From Saccharopolyspora_C sp047200635 (GTDB taxonomy: Bacteria; Actinomycetota; Actinomycetes; Mycobacteriales; Pseudonocardiaceae), in the NCBI RefSeq assembly GCF_047200635.1, contig NZ_JBJZOI010000014.1, forward strand, positions 96,360-160,359: a DNA stretch of 64,000 bases, in the 5' to 3' direction. Both the position numbers and the translations under genes were made by a program. Shown piece after piece: positions 22,953-32,479 of the stretch. The number at the start of each line of letters is the position of its first letter. The first letter of the stretch is position 1. The notes under the pieces were generated by a model. That model ran no database searches and was not told the origin of the DNA. It was given only the letters and a program-made list of their open reading frames with translations.

Positions 22953-24638
22953 GTGGGGATGTGGCGGCGGTCGGCGGAACGGACGCGGCGCGCGGTGGCG
23001 GGCGCGACCGAGCGGCCCGGGACGGGATCCCTCCGCTCCAGCGCGGGGACGCTGTGGCTGCTCGCCCGCCAGGGCGTCGTCCGCCCGATGCGGCCGGACA
23101 AGCTGCTGCGCATCGCGCGCGCCTGGCGGCACTGGGGCGTGACGCCCGCGCTCGGGTACGCCGTGGCCGCCATCCGGCACCCGGACCGGCCCGCCGTGAT
23201 CGACGAGCGCGGGGCGCTGAGCTTCCTCGAACTCGACCAGCGCACCACCCGGCTCGCCCGCGGCCTGCGCCAGCGCGGCGTCCGCGGCAGCAGCCGGGTC
23301 GCGGTGCTCTGCCGCAACCACCACGGGCTCGTCGAGACCATCGTGGCGTGCGGCAAGCTCGGCGTGGACGTGGTGCTGCTCAACACCGGCCTGCGCCCGC
23401 AGCAGGTGCGGACCGTGCTCGCCGAGCAGCAGGCGGACCTGCTGGTCGCCGATGTCGAATTCCTCGACGAGCTCCCGGACCCGGACGTCGACGTGGTGCT
23501 CGCCTGGACCGAGGGCACCACCCGCCGCCCCACGCTGGAGCACCTCATCGGCAGCTCGACCGCGGGCCCGCTGCCCCGCAGGCCCCGGCACGCGCGGCTC
23601 ATCGTGCTCACCTCCGGCACCACCGGCACGCCGAAGGGCGCCCGCAGGCCCGCCCCGCCCGGCGTCGGCCCGGCAGCGACGATCATGTCGCGGATGCCGC
23701 TGCGCGCCGGGGAGCGGATCCTGCTGGCCGCACCGATCTTCCACACCTGGGGCCTGGCCGCGTTCCAGCTCGGCTCCGCGATCGGCGCGACCCTGGTGCT
23801 GCGCCGCAAGTTCGAACCGCAGCAGGCGCTGGCGGCGGTGCAGCGGCACCGGGCGACCGCGATGTTCGTGGTCCCGGTGATGTTGCAGCGCATCCTCGAC
23901 CTGCCACCGGAAGCGCGGCGGCCCTACGACACCTCCTCGCTGCGCATCGTCGCGGCCAGCGGATCCGCGCTGCCCGCGGACCTGGCGACCCGGTTCCAGC
24001 GGTCCTTCGGCGAAGTGCTCTACAACTTCTACGGCTCCACCGAGGCGTCCTGGGTCAGCATCGCCACCCCGCGGGAACTCGCCGACTCCCCCGGCACCGC
24101 CGGCCGACCGCCGCGCGGCACGGAGGTGCGGATCCTCGACGAGGCAGGCGAACCGGTTCCCGAGGGGAGCACCGGGCGGATCTTCGTCCGCAACGACATG
24201 CTCTTCGAGGGCTACACCGGAGGCGACGCCAAGGAGGTGCTCGGCGGGATGCTCGGCACCGGCGACCTGGGCAGGATCGACGAGGCCGGCCGGTTGCAGG
24301 TGGTCGGCCGCGAGGACGACATGATCGTCTCGGGGGGCGAGAACGTGTACCCGAAGGAGACCGAGGACGCCATCGCCGCGCTGCCCGAAGTCGCCGAGGT
24401 CGCCGTGATCGGCGTCGACGACGCGGAGTTCGGACAGCGGCTGTCCGCGTACGTGGTGCTCGACGAGGGCGCCGAGCTCGACTCCGAGGCCGTGCGGGAG
24501 CGGGTGCGGCCCGCGCTGCCGCGGTTCGCGCTGCCCCGCGACGTCACCTTCCTCGACGAGCTCCCGCGCAACGCCACCGGCAAGGTCGTGCCCGCCCGGT
24601 TGCGCGGGGAACCGGAGGACGCCGAGACCGAACGGTGA
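22953..24638 (+). CDS. Acyl-CoA synthetase (AMP-forming, FadD-like)
   Basis: 561-residue adenylate-forming ligase that activates a carboxylic acid, probably a fatty acid, as acyl-AMP then acyl-CoA. Motifs: P-loop LTSGTTGTPKGAR (~residues 211-223), the helix/substrate motif NFYGSTEA (~356-363), GTGDLGRIDEAGRL with the ATP-binding Asp, GGENVYPKETED, and the C-terminal PRNATGKVVP with the catalytic Lys. The N-terminal ~70 residues are basic (RRSAERTRRAVAGATERPGT), typical of the actinobacterial subgroup. GTG start after GGAGGAGGACGC. The palindrome directly upstream suggests repression by a TetR-type regulator. Confidence 0.92.
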   Translation: MGMWRRSAERTRRAVAGATERPGTGSLRSSAGTLWLLARQGVVRPMRPDKLLRIARAWRHWGVTPALGYAVAAIRHPDRPAVIDERGALSFLELDQRTTRLARGLRQRGVRGSSRVAVLCRNHHGLVETIVACGKLGVDVVLLNTGLRPQQVRTVLAEQQADLLVADVEFLDELPDPDVDVVLAWTEGTTRRPTLEHLIGSSTAGPLPRRPRHARLIVLTSGTTGTPKGARRPAPPGVGPAATIMSRMPLRAGERILLAAPIFHTWGLAAFQLGSAIGATLVLRRKFEPQQALAAVQRHRATAMFVVPVMLQRILDLPPEARRPYDTSSLRIVAASGSALPADLATRFQRSFGEVLYNFYGSTEASWVSIATPRELADSPGTAGRPPRGTEVRILDEAGEPVPEGSTGRIFVRNDMLFEGYTGGDAKEVLGGMLGTGDLGRIDEAGRLQVVGREDDMIVSGGENVYPKETEDAIAALPEVAEVAVIGVDDAEFGQRLSAYVVLDEGAELDSEAVRERVRPALPRFALPRDVTFLDELPRNATGKVVPARLRGEPEDAETER

Positions 24639-24697
24639 CGCGGCCGCGACACCGGTGCGGTCCCGGCGTCGCGCCGCACCGCGTTAGGCTCGGTGAG

Positions 24698-25336
24698 GTG
24701 AACGACCGTCTAGTGTGGATCGACTGCGAAATGACCGGGCTCGACCTCGGCTCGGACGCCTTGATCGAGATCGCGGCCCTGGTCACGGATGCCGACCTGA
24801 ACATCATCGGGGACGGCGTGGACATCGTGATCCACGCCTCGGACGAGGTGCTGGCCGGGATGCCCGAGGTGGTGCGCGACATGCACGCGCGCTCCGGGCT
24901 GACCGAGGAGGTGCGCCGCTCCGCCGTGACCACCGCCGAGGCCGAGGAGCGCGTGCTGGACTACATCCGGGAGCACGTCCCGGACAGCGTCTCGGCGCCG
25001 CTGGCGGGCAACTCCATCGCCACCGACCGCGGCTTCATCGCCCGCGACATGCCGACCCTGGACGCCCACCTGCACTACCGGATGGTGGACGTGTCCTCCG
25101 TCAAGGAGCTGTGCCGGCGCTGGTTCCCGCGGATCTACTACGCGCAGCCGGAGAAGGGCCTCGCGCACCGCGCGCTGGCCGACGTGCGGGAGTCGATCCG
25201 GGAACTGGCGTACTACCGCCGCACGGCGTTCGTCCCGCACCCGGGACCGAGCAGCGAGCAGGCGCAGGCCGTGGCGGCCGAGCTGCTCGGCGCTGACGGC
25301 CAGGGCGGCACCGACCGCGCCTACGACCAGGGCTGA
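24698..25336 (+). CDS. orn: Oligoribonuclease
   Basis: 3'-5' exonuclease of the DEDDh family that degrades 2-5 nt RNAs and pGpG. 212 residues. Contains ExoI LVWIDCEMTGLDLGSDALIE (Asp and Glu), ExoII APLAGNSIATDRGFIARDMP, the family motif HYRMVDVSSVKELCRRW, and ExoIII with the catalytic His and Asp in HRALADVRESIREL. GTG start with GGTGAG upstream. A C-terminal extension of ~30 residues is low-complexity. Followed by tRNA-His. Confidence 0.96.
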   Translation: MNDRLVWIDCEMTGLDLGSDALIEIAALVTDADLNIIGDGVDIVIHASDEVLAGMPEVVRDMHARSGLTEEVRRSAVTTAEAEERVLDYIREHVPDSVSAPLAGNSIATDRGFIARDMPTLDAHLHYRMVDVSSVKELCRRWFPRIYYAQPEKGLAHRALADVRESIRELAYYRRTAFVPHPGPSSEQAQAVAAELLGADGQGGTDRAYDQG

Positions 25337-25432
25337 CCCCCGCAGCACGGCCCGGTGGCGAGCGCTCCGGCGGCGCACGCTAGAGTGTTCGTGTTGCTCC
25401 GGACGGCGGGATTACCGGCGGATCGGAGCTGC

Positions 25433-25506
25433 GGTGGGTGTAGCTCAGTAGGTAGAGCACTGGGTTGTGGTCCCAGGAGTCGCGGGTTCGAATCCCGTCA
25501 CTCACC
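25433..25506 (+). tRNA. tRNA-His (anticodon GTG)
   Basis: The acceptor stem GTGGGTG pairs with CACTCAC (one G-T pair), with an extra 5' G and discriminator C, the histidine identity elements. D-arm TAGCTCAGTAGGTAGAGCA, anticodon loop TTGTGGT, T-arm CGGGTTCGAATCCCG. No CCA is encoded. Confidence 0.97.
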
Positions 25507-25509
25507 CCG

Positions 25510-25550
25510 CGGAAAAGGCCCGCTCCGATGTTCGGAGCGGGCCTTTTCCG
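25510..25550. terminator. Bidirectional intrinsic terminator after tRNA-His
   Basis: Perfect 19-bp inverted repeat, CGGAAAAGGCCCGCTCCGA with its complement, and a 3-nt loop. The A-run on one side and T-run on the other make it effective in both directions, serving tRNA-His and the convergent L,D-transpeptidase gene. Confidence 0.92.
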
Positions 25551-25601
25551 TTCGGTGGGGAATTCAGCGGCGGCACCCCGTTCGGGGCGCCGCCGCGCGG
25601 A

Positions 25602-26795
25602 TCAGCGGTTGCCCGCGACCCATTCGTCCCACGGGACCTGCCAGTCGCCGAAACCGTCCCAGGACCGCAGCTTCGGGCCACCGGAGTTGGTGATCTCCAC
25701 GACGTCGCCCTTCTTCAGCAGGTTGTAGACGTACCGCGCGTTGGCGTCGCTCATGTTGATGCAGCCGTGGCTGACGTTGCTGCTGCCCTGCTGGGCCACC
25801 GACCAGGGCGCCGCGTGCAGGAACTCGCCGCCGTTGGAGATGCGCACCGCCCACTCGACCTCGGTGCGATAGCCGCCGTCGTCGATGTCGAGCCCGTAGC
25901 TGGAGGAGTCCATGATCTTCTTGCGGTGGTGCTCGGTGACCACGTGCACCCCGTTGTTCGACGGCCACTCCGGCTTGCCCAGCGAGACCGGCATCGTGCG
26001 CTGGGTGACCCCGTTGACCTTGACCGACATCTGGTGACTGGCGCCGTCGGCGTGCAGCACCACGGCGTCACCGATGGTGATCTCGGCCGAGCGGTTCTCC
26101 TCGCCCCAGGACCCGTTGCCGAGGTCCTTGCCGTAGACGTCCGCGGTCACGTTGATCGTGGTGCCGGGCTGCCAGTACTCCTGCGGGCGCCAGTGCACCT
26201 CGCGATCGTCGAACCAGTAGAACGCGCCCTCCACCGCGGGCTCGGTCCGGATCCGGATCGCCTCCTCGGCCTTCGCCTTGTCGGGCGCCGGGGCGTCCTC
26301 GGAGAAGTAGAAGGCCAGCGGCTGCCCGACCCCGACGGTCTGCCCGTCGAGCGGGTTCATCGACACGTAGGTCTGGTGCTCGGGGTCGACCGTGGTGAAG
26401 GTGGACTCCTGGGTCACCGGGTCGCCCGACGCGCCCTGCACGGTGAGCACGGCGGTGTAGGTCTTGCCGTAGCCCAGCGGCTCGGCGACCGACCAGCTCC
26501 GCCCGTCCGGGCCGATCTCGTTGGCGACCTGCTTGCCGTCCTGGTTGGTCAGCACCGCGTTGGTGATGGTGCCGTCGACCGCCGTCGCGGTCACCGGCGC
26601 GGTCGGCGAGACCGGCGGTGCGCCCGCGGCCGGGTCGAAGCGGACCGAGGGAGCAGGCGGCGGTGCCGCCTGCTCCGCGACCTCCGGCCCACCACATCCG
26701 ACGGCCAGCAGCCCGACCAGCGCGACGGCCACGACCGACCACGCACGCGAGGTCCGCCCAGCAACTCTCCCGACAGAGTTAAGACACAGCTTCAT
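25602..26795 (-). CDS. L,D-transpeptidase lipoprotein (LdtMt2-like)
   Basis: Cell-wall enzyme forming 3-3 peptide cross-links. 397 residues: a signal peptide with lipobox LLAVGCGG (Cys ~34), a Pro-rich linker, two immunoglobulin-like domains (~50-240, e.g. VSMNPLDGQTVGVGQPLAFY), and the YkuD catalytic domain with HRKKIMDSSSYG, FLHAAPW and HGCINMS carrying the catalytic Cys. A C-terminal cap ends in QVPWDEWVAGNR, as in mycobacterial LdtMt2. ATG start chosen to give a compact lipoprotein signal; the frame extends further but without a signal sequence. Confidence 0.94.
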   Translation of the reverse strand: MKLCLNSVGRVAGRTSRAWSVVAVALVGLLAVGCGGPEVAEQAAPPPAPSVRFDPAAGAPPVSPTAPVTATAVDGTITNAVLTNQDGKQVANEIGPDGRSWSVAEPLGYGKTYTAVLTVQGASGDPVTQESTFTTVDPEHQTYVSMNPLDGQTVGVGQPLAFYFSEDAPAPDKAKAEEAIRIRTEPAVEGAFYWFDDREVHWRPQEYWQPGTTINVTADVYGKDLGNGSWGEENRSAEITIGDAVVLHADGASHQMSVKVNGVTQRTMPVSLGKPEWPSNNGVHVVTEHHRKKIMDSSSYGLDIDDGGYRTEVEWAVRISNGGEFLHAAPWSVAQQGSSNVSHGCINMSDANARYVYNLLKKGDVVEITNSGGPKLRSWDGFGDWQVPWDEWVAGNR

Positions 26796-27078
26796 CCGTG
26801 ACTGTCCGTTCGATCCGATCCCCACATCCGCCTGAGACCAGTGTGCATCAGACCCCTGACCGTGTGTCTTAGGACTGGCCGTGCACGAAGGGTCAACCGC
26901 GGACCTCCACCCCGCAGGACGCGCCACCCCACCCGCTGGTTGCCCCGACCCGCCCGACCGGCAAGAACCGGCCCGCCGGACCCGAACGGCACCCCCCGAT
27001 TCGAGGGCTCGAACCGCGTGCTAAAGTTCTTTTCGTCGCCAGGGAGACGGCACGGACCGAAAACCTGGAAGACACCGA

Positions 27079-27153
<75 letters not shown>

Positions 27154-27154
<1 letters not shown>

Positions 27155-27187
27155 AAACCCCAGGCCATCGGCCTGGGGTTTTTCTTT
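27154..27187 (+). terminator. Intrinsic terminator after tRNA-Lys
   Basis: AAAACCCCAGGCC-atc-GGCCTGGGGTTTT: a 13-bp stem, 3-nt loop and trailing T-rich run (TTTTTCTTT), beginning at the last A of the tRNA. Confidence 0.92.
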
Positions 27188-27338
27188 GCCAGGCCCGGTT
27201 GCCAATTAATTGCCAACTTCGTCGGTTTGCCCGTTGGAGTCTTCCAGTTCCCGCCGAAAAACCATCGGACCGGGTACTGGTTCGGATCGTGCGGCTGCGG
27301 TGCCCCGGTCCTCGCGCTCGGGGCACCGCAGCGCTCGC

Positions 27339-28304
27339 TCAGGGGATGAGCAGGACGCGGCCGAAAGCGTCGCGGCTCTCGACGCGGCGATGCGCCTCGG
27401 CGGCCTCGGACAGCGGGAACTCGCGGTCCAGCACGACGGTGAGCTCCCCCGCCGCGACGCGGGCGATGAGGCCCTCCACGAGGGCGCGGGTGCGGGCCGG
27501 GTCGTGCTCCATCTCGCCGCCGAAGTACACCCCGTTGAGCGAGGCGTTCTTGAACATCAGCGCGTCCAGCCTGGGCGGGGTCGACTCCCGCCCGGCCTGG
27601 CCGACCCAGCTGATCCGGCCCCGGTAGGCCAGCGCGGCCACGCTCGTCTCCAGCGTGCTGCCCCCGACCGGGTCGACCACGAGGTCGACGCCGCGCCCGC
27701 CCGTGTGCTCGCGGACCCGCTCGACGACGTCCTCCCGCCGGTAGTCGATCAGGTGGTCGACGCCGAAATCACCGAGGCGGGCGAGCTTCTCCGGGTTCGA
27801 GGCGGTGCCGAGCACGGTGGCTCCGGCGGCCTTGGCCAGCTGCACGGCGGCCAGGCCCACGCCGCCCGCCGCGGCCTGCACGAGGACCGATTGCCCCGCC
27901 TGCAACCGGCCGAACTCGAACAGGCAGTCGTCGGCGGTGCCGAACTCGACGGGGATCCCGGCGGCGAGCCGCAGGTCCAGCTCGTCGGGCACCGGGTAGA
28001 CGTCGCGCTCGCGCACCACGGCGAGCTCCGCGTGCGAGCCGGCGGGCATGAACGCCACCACCCGCTGCCCCTCGCGCAGCGCACCACCGGGCCCGACCGC
28101 GGCGATGGTGCCCGCCGCCTGGTAGCCGACCACGTGCGGACGGGCCGGCGGCGGGGCGAGCAGCCGGTGCAGCGCGTCACCGCCCTGCACCCCGACGGCC
28201 GCGACGCGCAGCAGCGCCTCCCCGGCACCGGGCTCGGGATCGGGGACGTCCTCGTAGCGCAGGACCTCCGGACCGCCGTTCTCGTAGTACACCGCAGCCT
28301 TCAC
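27339..28304 (-). CDS. NADPH:quinone oxidoreductase / zinc-less alcohol dehydrogenase family
   Basis: 321 residues, medium-chain dehydrogenase/reductase fold. N-terminal MKAAVYYENGGPEVLRYEDV and the nucleotide-binding VLVQAAAGGVGLAAVQLAKA (residues ~142-161), then DPVGGSTLETS and AHRRVESRDAFGRVLL at the C-terminus are typical of QOR (quinone oxidoreductase) enzymes. The catalytic zinc ligands of alcohol dehydrogenases are absent. Start at the second of two GTG codons, 5 nt after AGGAGG; the first GTG is too close to that site. Electron acceptor unknown. Confidence 0.92.
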   Translation of the reverse strand: MKAAVYYENGGPEVLRYEDVPDPEPGAGEALLRVAAVGVQGGDALHRLLAPPPARPHVVGYQAAGTIAAVGPGGALREGQRVVAFMPAGSHAELAVVRERDVYPVPDELDLRLAAGIPVEFGTADDCLFEFGRLQAGQSVLVQAAAGGVGLAAVQLAKAAGATVLGTASNPEKLARLGDFGVDHLIDYRREDVVERVREHTGGRGVDLVVDPVGGSTLETSVAALAYRGRISWVGQAGRESTPPRLDALMFKNASLNGVYFGGEMEHDPARTRALVEGLIARVAAGELTVVLDREFPLSEAAEAHRRVESRDAFGRVLLIP

Positions 28305-28683
28305 GGTCACCTCCTGGTACTCGCAACTGGGTTCGCCGCCGCCTGCTCCGCGCCACCGCCCCGGGTGGGGCCGCGATGATCACCGGCGGTCGTGCGTCCG
28401 GAACGCCCAGCGGCCGGGAAACCTTCCCGCGCCACGGATACCCGCCGAGCCGGTGCGCACTCCCCGAGCACCACCCGATCGAACGCATCGGCGAGCCCCG
28501 GGAACGAATCGGAGCCGCGCGGCGTTGATCCCGTCTGCCGCTCTTGTCGGAGTCGGTCCGGCCGAGCGGGGGACGTCCTCCGCTGCCACCCGGACCGCGC
28601 CGTCGCGGGCGGCCGCTTCCGCGCCGGAGCCACCGCGCGGAGCGCGTTCCCACGCCCGTTCCTCCCGGAACCGGAGACAACCG
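28305..28683. other. Divergent promoter region
   Basis: About 380 nt between the quinone oxidoreductase and the molybdenum hydroxylase operon, transcribed away from each other. Frames here are open on both strands but rich in Arg and Pro and have no family features. I see no strong operator dyad. A GGAG lies about 8 nt before the 28684 start. Confidence 0.45.
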
Positions 28684-29253
28684 ATGCCCCACCACAGCAC
28701 CATCTCGCTGCGGGTGAACGGCGAGAACCGTTCCCTCGCGGTCGACAACCGCACCACCCTGCTCGACGCGCTCCGCGAGGGGCTCGACCTGGTGGGCACC
28801 AAGAAGGGCTGCGACCAGGGCCAGTGCGGCGCCTGCACGGTGCTGCTCGACGGCAAGCGCGCCGTGTCCTGCCTGCAGCTCGCGGTCGCCAACGACGGCG
28901 CCGAGGTCACCACCGTCGAAGGACTCGCCGACGAGGACCGGCTGCACCCGGTGCAGCAGGCGTTCCTGGACTTCGACGGCTACCAGTGCGGGTACTGCAC
29001 GCCGGGTCAGATCTGCTCGGCCGTGGCCGTCATCGAGGAGCACGCCGCGGGCTGGCCGAGCGCGGCCACCGAGGACGTCCGGCCGGAGGCCGGGGCGCCC
29101 GGCCTGGACGCGGCGGAGATCCGCGAGCGGATGAGCGGCAACCTGTGCCGCTGCGGCGCCTACAACTCGATCGTGCGGGCGGTCGCGCAGGCCGCCACCA
29201 TGCGCGAGGCCGAGCAGACCGTCACCAGCAGCGGAACGGAGGCCTCGGCGTGA
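28684..29253 (+). CDS. Molybdenum hydroxylase, [2Fe-2S] subunit (PaoA/YagT-like)
   Basis: 189 residues. Small subunit of an aldehyde/xanthine-oxidase-family enzyme that passes electrons through two [2Fe-2S] clusters. First cluster ligands in KKGCDQGQCGACTVLLDG and VSC; second in QCGYCTPGQICS and NLCRCGAY. No Tat signal is visible, unlike periplasmic PaoA, so the complex is probably cytoplasmic. First gene of a three-gene operon; its TGA overlaps the next GTG (GTGA). Confidence 0.94.
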   Translation: MPHHSTISLRVNGENRSLAVDNRTTLLDALREGLDLVGTKKGCDQGQCGACTVLLDGKRAVSCLQLAVANDGAEVTTVEGLADEDRLHPVQQAFLDFDGYQCGYCTPGQICSAVAVIEEHAAGWPSAATEDVRPEAGAPGLDAAEIRERMSGNLCRCGAYNSIVRAVAQAATMREAEQTVTSSGTEASA

Positions 29254-30242
29254 AGGAGTTCGAGTACGAGCGGGCCGCCGACGTCCGCTCCGCCACCGCG
29301 CTGCTGGCCGCCGAACCGGAGGCGCGCTTCCTCGGCGGCGGGACGAACCTGGTGGACCTGATGAAGGTCGGCGTGGAGGCCCCGACCCGGCTGGTCGACG
29401 TGCGCGGGCTGCCGCTGGACCGCATCGAGGTCGCCGAGGACGGCGGGCTGCGGATCGGCGCCACCGTCACCAACAGCGAACTCGCCGCCCACCCCGAGGT
29501 CCGCCGCCGCTACCCCGCGCTCGCGCAGGCCGTGCTCGCGGGCGCCTCGGGGCAGCTGCGCAACGTCGCGACCGTCGGCGGGAACCTGCTGCAGCGCACC
29601 CGCTGCGGATACTTCGCCGACCTCACCCAGCCCTGCAACAAGCGGGAGCCCGGCAGCGGGTGCCCGGCGATCACCGGGGACCACCACAACCACGCGATCT
29701 TCGACTGGTCCCAGCACTGCGCCGCCACCAGCCCCTCGGACATGGCGGTGGCGCTGGCGGCCTTCGACGCGGTGGTGTCCTACGAGACCGCCGAGACTTC
29801 GGGCGAACTTCCCTTCGCCGAGTTCCACCGCTCGGTCGGGGACCGCCCGCACGCGGACGTGGCGTTGCCCCCCGGGGCGCTGATCACCGGCGTCTCACTG
29901 CCCGCCGCGCCGGTGGCCGCGCACTCCCGGTACCGGAAGGTGCGGGAGCGCGCCTCCTACGCCTTCGCGAACGGCTCGCTGGCCGCCGCGCTGGAGCTGC
30001 GCGAGGGCACGATCACCGAGGTTCGCCTCGCGTTCGGCGCGGTCGCGAACCGCCCGTGGCGCGCGCGCACCGCCGAGCGGGCGCTGCTCGGCGGACCTGC
30101 CACCGCCGAGGCGTTCGCGGCGGCCGCCGACGCCGAGCTCGCGGCCGCGACGCCGCTGCCGCGCAACGGCTACAAGGTCCCGCTGATCCGGAACCTGGTG
30201 GTGTCCGCGCTGACCGAACTCGCCGAGGAGGCCGCCCGATGA
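29250..30242 (+). CDS. Molybdenum hydroxylase, FAD-binding subunit with extra [4Fe-4S] (PaoB/YagS-like)
   Basis: 330 residues. FAD-binding motifs RFLGGGTNLVDLMK and ASGQLRNVATVGGNLLQRTR. Between them and the C-terminal domain lies CGYFADLTQPCNKREPGSGC, the cysteine-rich insertion that carries an additional [4Fe-4S] cluster in the PaoB type. It transfers electrons from the iron-sulfur subunit to FAD and an external acceptor. Overlaps both neighbours by 4 nt, so the three subunits are made together. Confidence 0.94.
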   Translation: MKEFEYERAADVRSATALLAAEPEARFLGGGTNLVDLMKVGVEAPTRLVDVRGLPLDRIEVAEDGGLRIGATVTNSELAAHPEVRRRYPALAQAVLAGASGQLRNVATVGGNLLQRTRCGYFADLTQPCNKREPGSGCPAITGDHHNHAIFDWSQHCAATSPSDMAVALAAFDAVVSYETAETSGELPFAEFHRSVGDRPHADVALPPGALITGVSLPAAPVAAHSRYRKVRERASYAFANGSLAAALELREGTITEVRLAFGAVANRPWRARTAERALLGGPATAEAFAAAADAELAAATPLPRNGYKVPLIRNLVVSALTELAEEAAR

Positions 30243-32374
30243 CCACGACCAACCCCCGGCCCGCGAGCAACTCCCGGCTCAGCGCGGCCGACACCGCGAC
30301 TCCGTCCGACACTGGAGCGGTCGGCACGGCCCGCCCGCGCATCGAGGGGCGCGCCAAGGTCACCGGGGAGGCCCGCTACGCCGCCGACTTCCCGATCGAC
30401 GAGCTCGCGCACGGTTCGCTGGTGCTCTCGACCATCGCGCACGGGCGGATCGCCTCGATCGGCGAGGCCGAGGTGCTGGAGATGCCGGGCGTGCTCGCCG
30501 TGCTGCACCACGGCAACGCGCCCCGGCTGGAGCCCGGAGCGGGGGTCTTCGGCCCGGACCCCGGGCTGCAGCTGCTGCAGGACGACCGGGTGCGCTACGT
30601 CGGGCACCCGGTGGCGATGGTGGTGGCGAAGACGCCGGAGCAGGCCCGCGCCGCGGCGGACGCCCTCCAGGTCACCTACGAGCAGGAGTCGCACGACTCC
30701 GGGTTCCGGGGCGACCACCCCGCCGGGTACGCGCCGGAGAGCGCGGGCACGATCGACAAGGGCGACGTGGACGCCGAGGCCGCGGCGGCCGCGGCGGTGG
30801 TGCGGGCGACCTACACCACGCCGGAGGAGCACCACTCGGCGATGGAACCGCACGCGTCGATGGCCCGCTGGGAGAACGGTCGACTGGAGATCGTCGACTC
30901 GAACCAGGGTTCCTACCAGGTCGCGCGGATCGTGGCGACGCTGTTCGGTCTGGACCTGGCCTCGGTGCGGGTGCGGGCCGAGCACGTCGGCGGCGGCTTC
31001 GGCTCCAAGGCCGCCGGACCGCAGCTGGTGTTCGCGGTGATGGCGGCGACGCTGCTGCGGCGTCCGGTGCGGGTGGCGCTGACCCGCCCGCAGGTCTTCG
31101 CGATCACCTCGTTGCGCCCGGCCACCGAGCATCGGGTGCGGCTGGCGGCCGACGCCGACGGCGCGCTGCGCGCGGTCGACCACGAGTCGTGCTCGTTCAC
31201 CTCGACCATCAAGGAGTTCGTGGAGCTCGGCACCGAGCTGACCGGCGTGATGTACGCCGCCAACGCGATCCGCACCCGCACCCGGGTGGTGCCGTTGAAC
31301 CTCCCCTCCCCGGGCTGGATGCGCGCACCCGGGGCGGCTCCGGGCTCGTTCGCCCTGGAGTCGGCGGTGGACGAGCTGGCCGCGGAGCTCGGGATGGACC
31401 CGGTGCGGCTGCGGCTGCGCAACGAGCCGGAGGCGGGCCCGGCCTCGGGGCTCCCGTTCAGCAGCCGCAGGCTGGTGGACTGCCTGGAGCAGGGCGCGAG
31501 CCGGTTCGGCTGGGCGGACCGGGATCCGAGCCCCGGCGGTCGTCGGGACGGGCGCTGGCTGCTGGGGACCGGGATGGCCGCCGGGTCCTTCGGCGCCGGG
31601 CCGATGCCCTCGACCGCCGCGATCACGGCGGAAGCCGACGGCGGTTTCGCGGTGCGCATCACCGCCGCCGACATCGGCACCGGGGCGCGCACCGCGCTCG
31701 CCCAGGTCGCCGCCGAGGCCCTGGACGCCCCGCTGGAGGCCGTGCGGATCGAGATCGCCGACAGCGACTTCGGTCCGGCCTTCCTCGCCGGGGGCTCGCG
31801 CGGCACCGAGTCCTGGTCGTTCGCGATCATCGAGGCGGCGCGCTCGTTGCGCGAGGAGCTGGCGGCCGGGAAGCCGCTGCCGGTGACCGCGCGGGCGGAC
31901 ACCACCGAGCTGGTGCGCGCCCGCGCGAAGCTGGAACGGCACTCGTTCAGCGCGCAGTTCGCGGAGGTCGCGGTCGACGTGGCCACCGGTGAGGTGCGGG
32001 TGCGGCGGCTGCTGGGCACGTTCGCGGTCGGGCGGATCGTCAACCCGCTGACCGCGCGCAGCCAGTTCGTCGGCGGGATGACCATGGGCCTGTCGATGGC
32101 GCTGCACGAGGAGGGCGTGCGGGAGGAATCGGGCAGGCAGGCGAACGCGAACCTCGCCGGGTACCACATCGCCTCGCACGCCGACGTCCCCGAGATCGAG
32201 GTGAGTTGGGTGGACGATCCGGACGAGGACAACCCCTCGGGGGTGAAGGGCATCGGCGAGATCGGCATCGTCGGCACGGCGGCGGCGATCGCGAACGCGG
32301 TGTGGCACGCGACCGGCGTGCGCCACCGCGACCTCCCGATCAGCCTCGACCGAGTGCTCAGCGCCGCTGGCTGA
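30239..32374 (+). CDS. Molybdenum hydroxylase, molybdopterin-binding catalytic subunit (PaoC/YagR-like)
   Basis: 711 residues. Aldehyde oxidase/xanthine dehydrogenase large subunit that binds molybdenum cofactor and oxidises an aldehyde or N-heterocycle. Visible: RIEGRAKVTGEARYAADFP at the start, HHSAMEPHASMARW, EHVGGGFGSKAAGPQ, MRAPGAAPGSFALESAVDEL, GTGARTALAQVAAEAL, and the catalytic-Glu region GVKGIGEIGIVGTAAAIANA. Length is near that of PaoC. No dedicated XdhC/MocA maturation gene follows; substrate is unknown. The convergent TetR gene may regulate it. Confidence 0.94.
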   Translation: MTTTNPRPASNSRLSAADTATPSDTGAVGTARPRIEGRAKVTGEARYAADFPIDELAHGSLVLSTIAHGRIASIGEAEVLEMPGVLAVLHHGNAPRLEPGAGVFGPDPGLQLLQDDRVRYVGHPVAMVVAKTPEQARAAADALQVTYEQESHDSGFRGDHPAGYAPESAGTIDKGDVDAEAAAAAAVVRATYTTPEEHHSAMEPHASMARWENGRLEIVDSNQGSYQVARIVATLFGLDLASVRVRAEHVGGGFGSKAAGPQLVFAVMAATLLRRPVRVALTRPQVFAITSLRPATEHRVRLAADADGALRAVDHESCSFTSTIKEFVELGTELTGVMYAANAIRTRTRVVPLNLPSPGWMRAPGAAPGSFALESAVDELAAELGMDPVRLRLRNEPEAGPASGLPFSSRRLVDCLEQGASRFGWADRDPSPGGRRDGRWLLGTGMAAGSFGAGPMPSTAAITAEADGGFAVRITAADIGTGARTALAQVAAEALDAPLEAVRIEIADSDFGPAFLAGGSRGTESWSFAIIEAARSLREELAAGKPLPVTARADTTELVRARAKLERHSFSAQFAEVAVDVATGEVRVRRLLGTFAVGRIVNPLTARSQFVGGMTMGLSMALHEEGVREESGRQANANLAGYHIASHADVPEIEVSWVDDPDEDNPSGVKGIGEIGIVGTAAAIANAVWHATGVRHRDLPISLDRVLSAAG

Positions 32375-32406
32375 GCCTCCGCGCGGACGGAGACCCGGGT
32401 CCGGTC

Positions 32407-32450
32407 CGCACGGCGCGCTCGCCGCCCCGACGGGGCGACCGCGCCGTGCG
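32407..32450. terminator. Hairpin between convergent genes
   Basis: CGCACGGCGCG (32407-32417) pairs with CGCGCCGTGCG (32440-32450), with a further inner GC-rich pairing. It lies between the molybdenum hydroxylase operon and the convergent TetR gene and probably ends transcription from both sides. Confidence 0.7.
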
Positions 32451-32479
32451 ACTGGCCCGGGGCCGGGATCCGACGGAGC

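Noticed and set aside
28392..28683. N-terminal extension of the molybdenum hydroxylase small subunit
   Set aside because: The frame upstream of 28684 is open but lacks conserved sequence; the ATG with GGAG upstream gives the standard subunit length.
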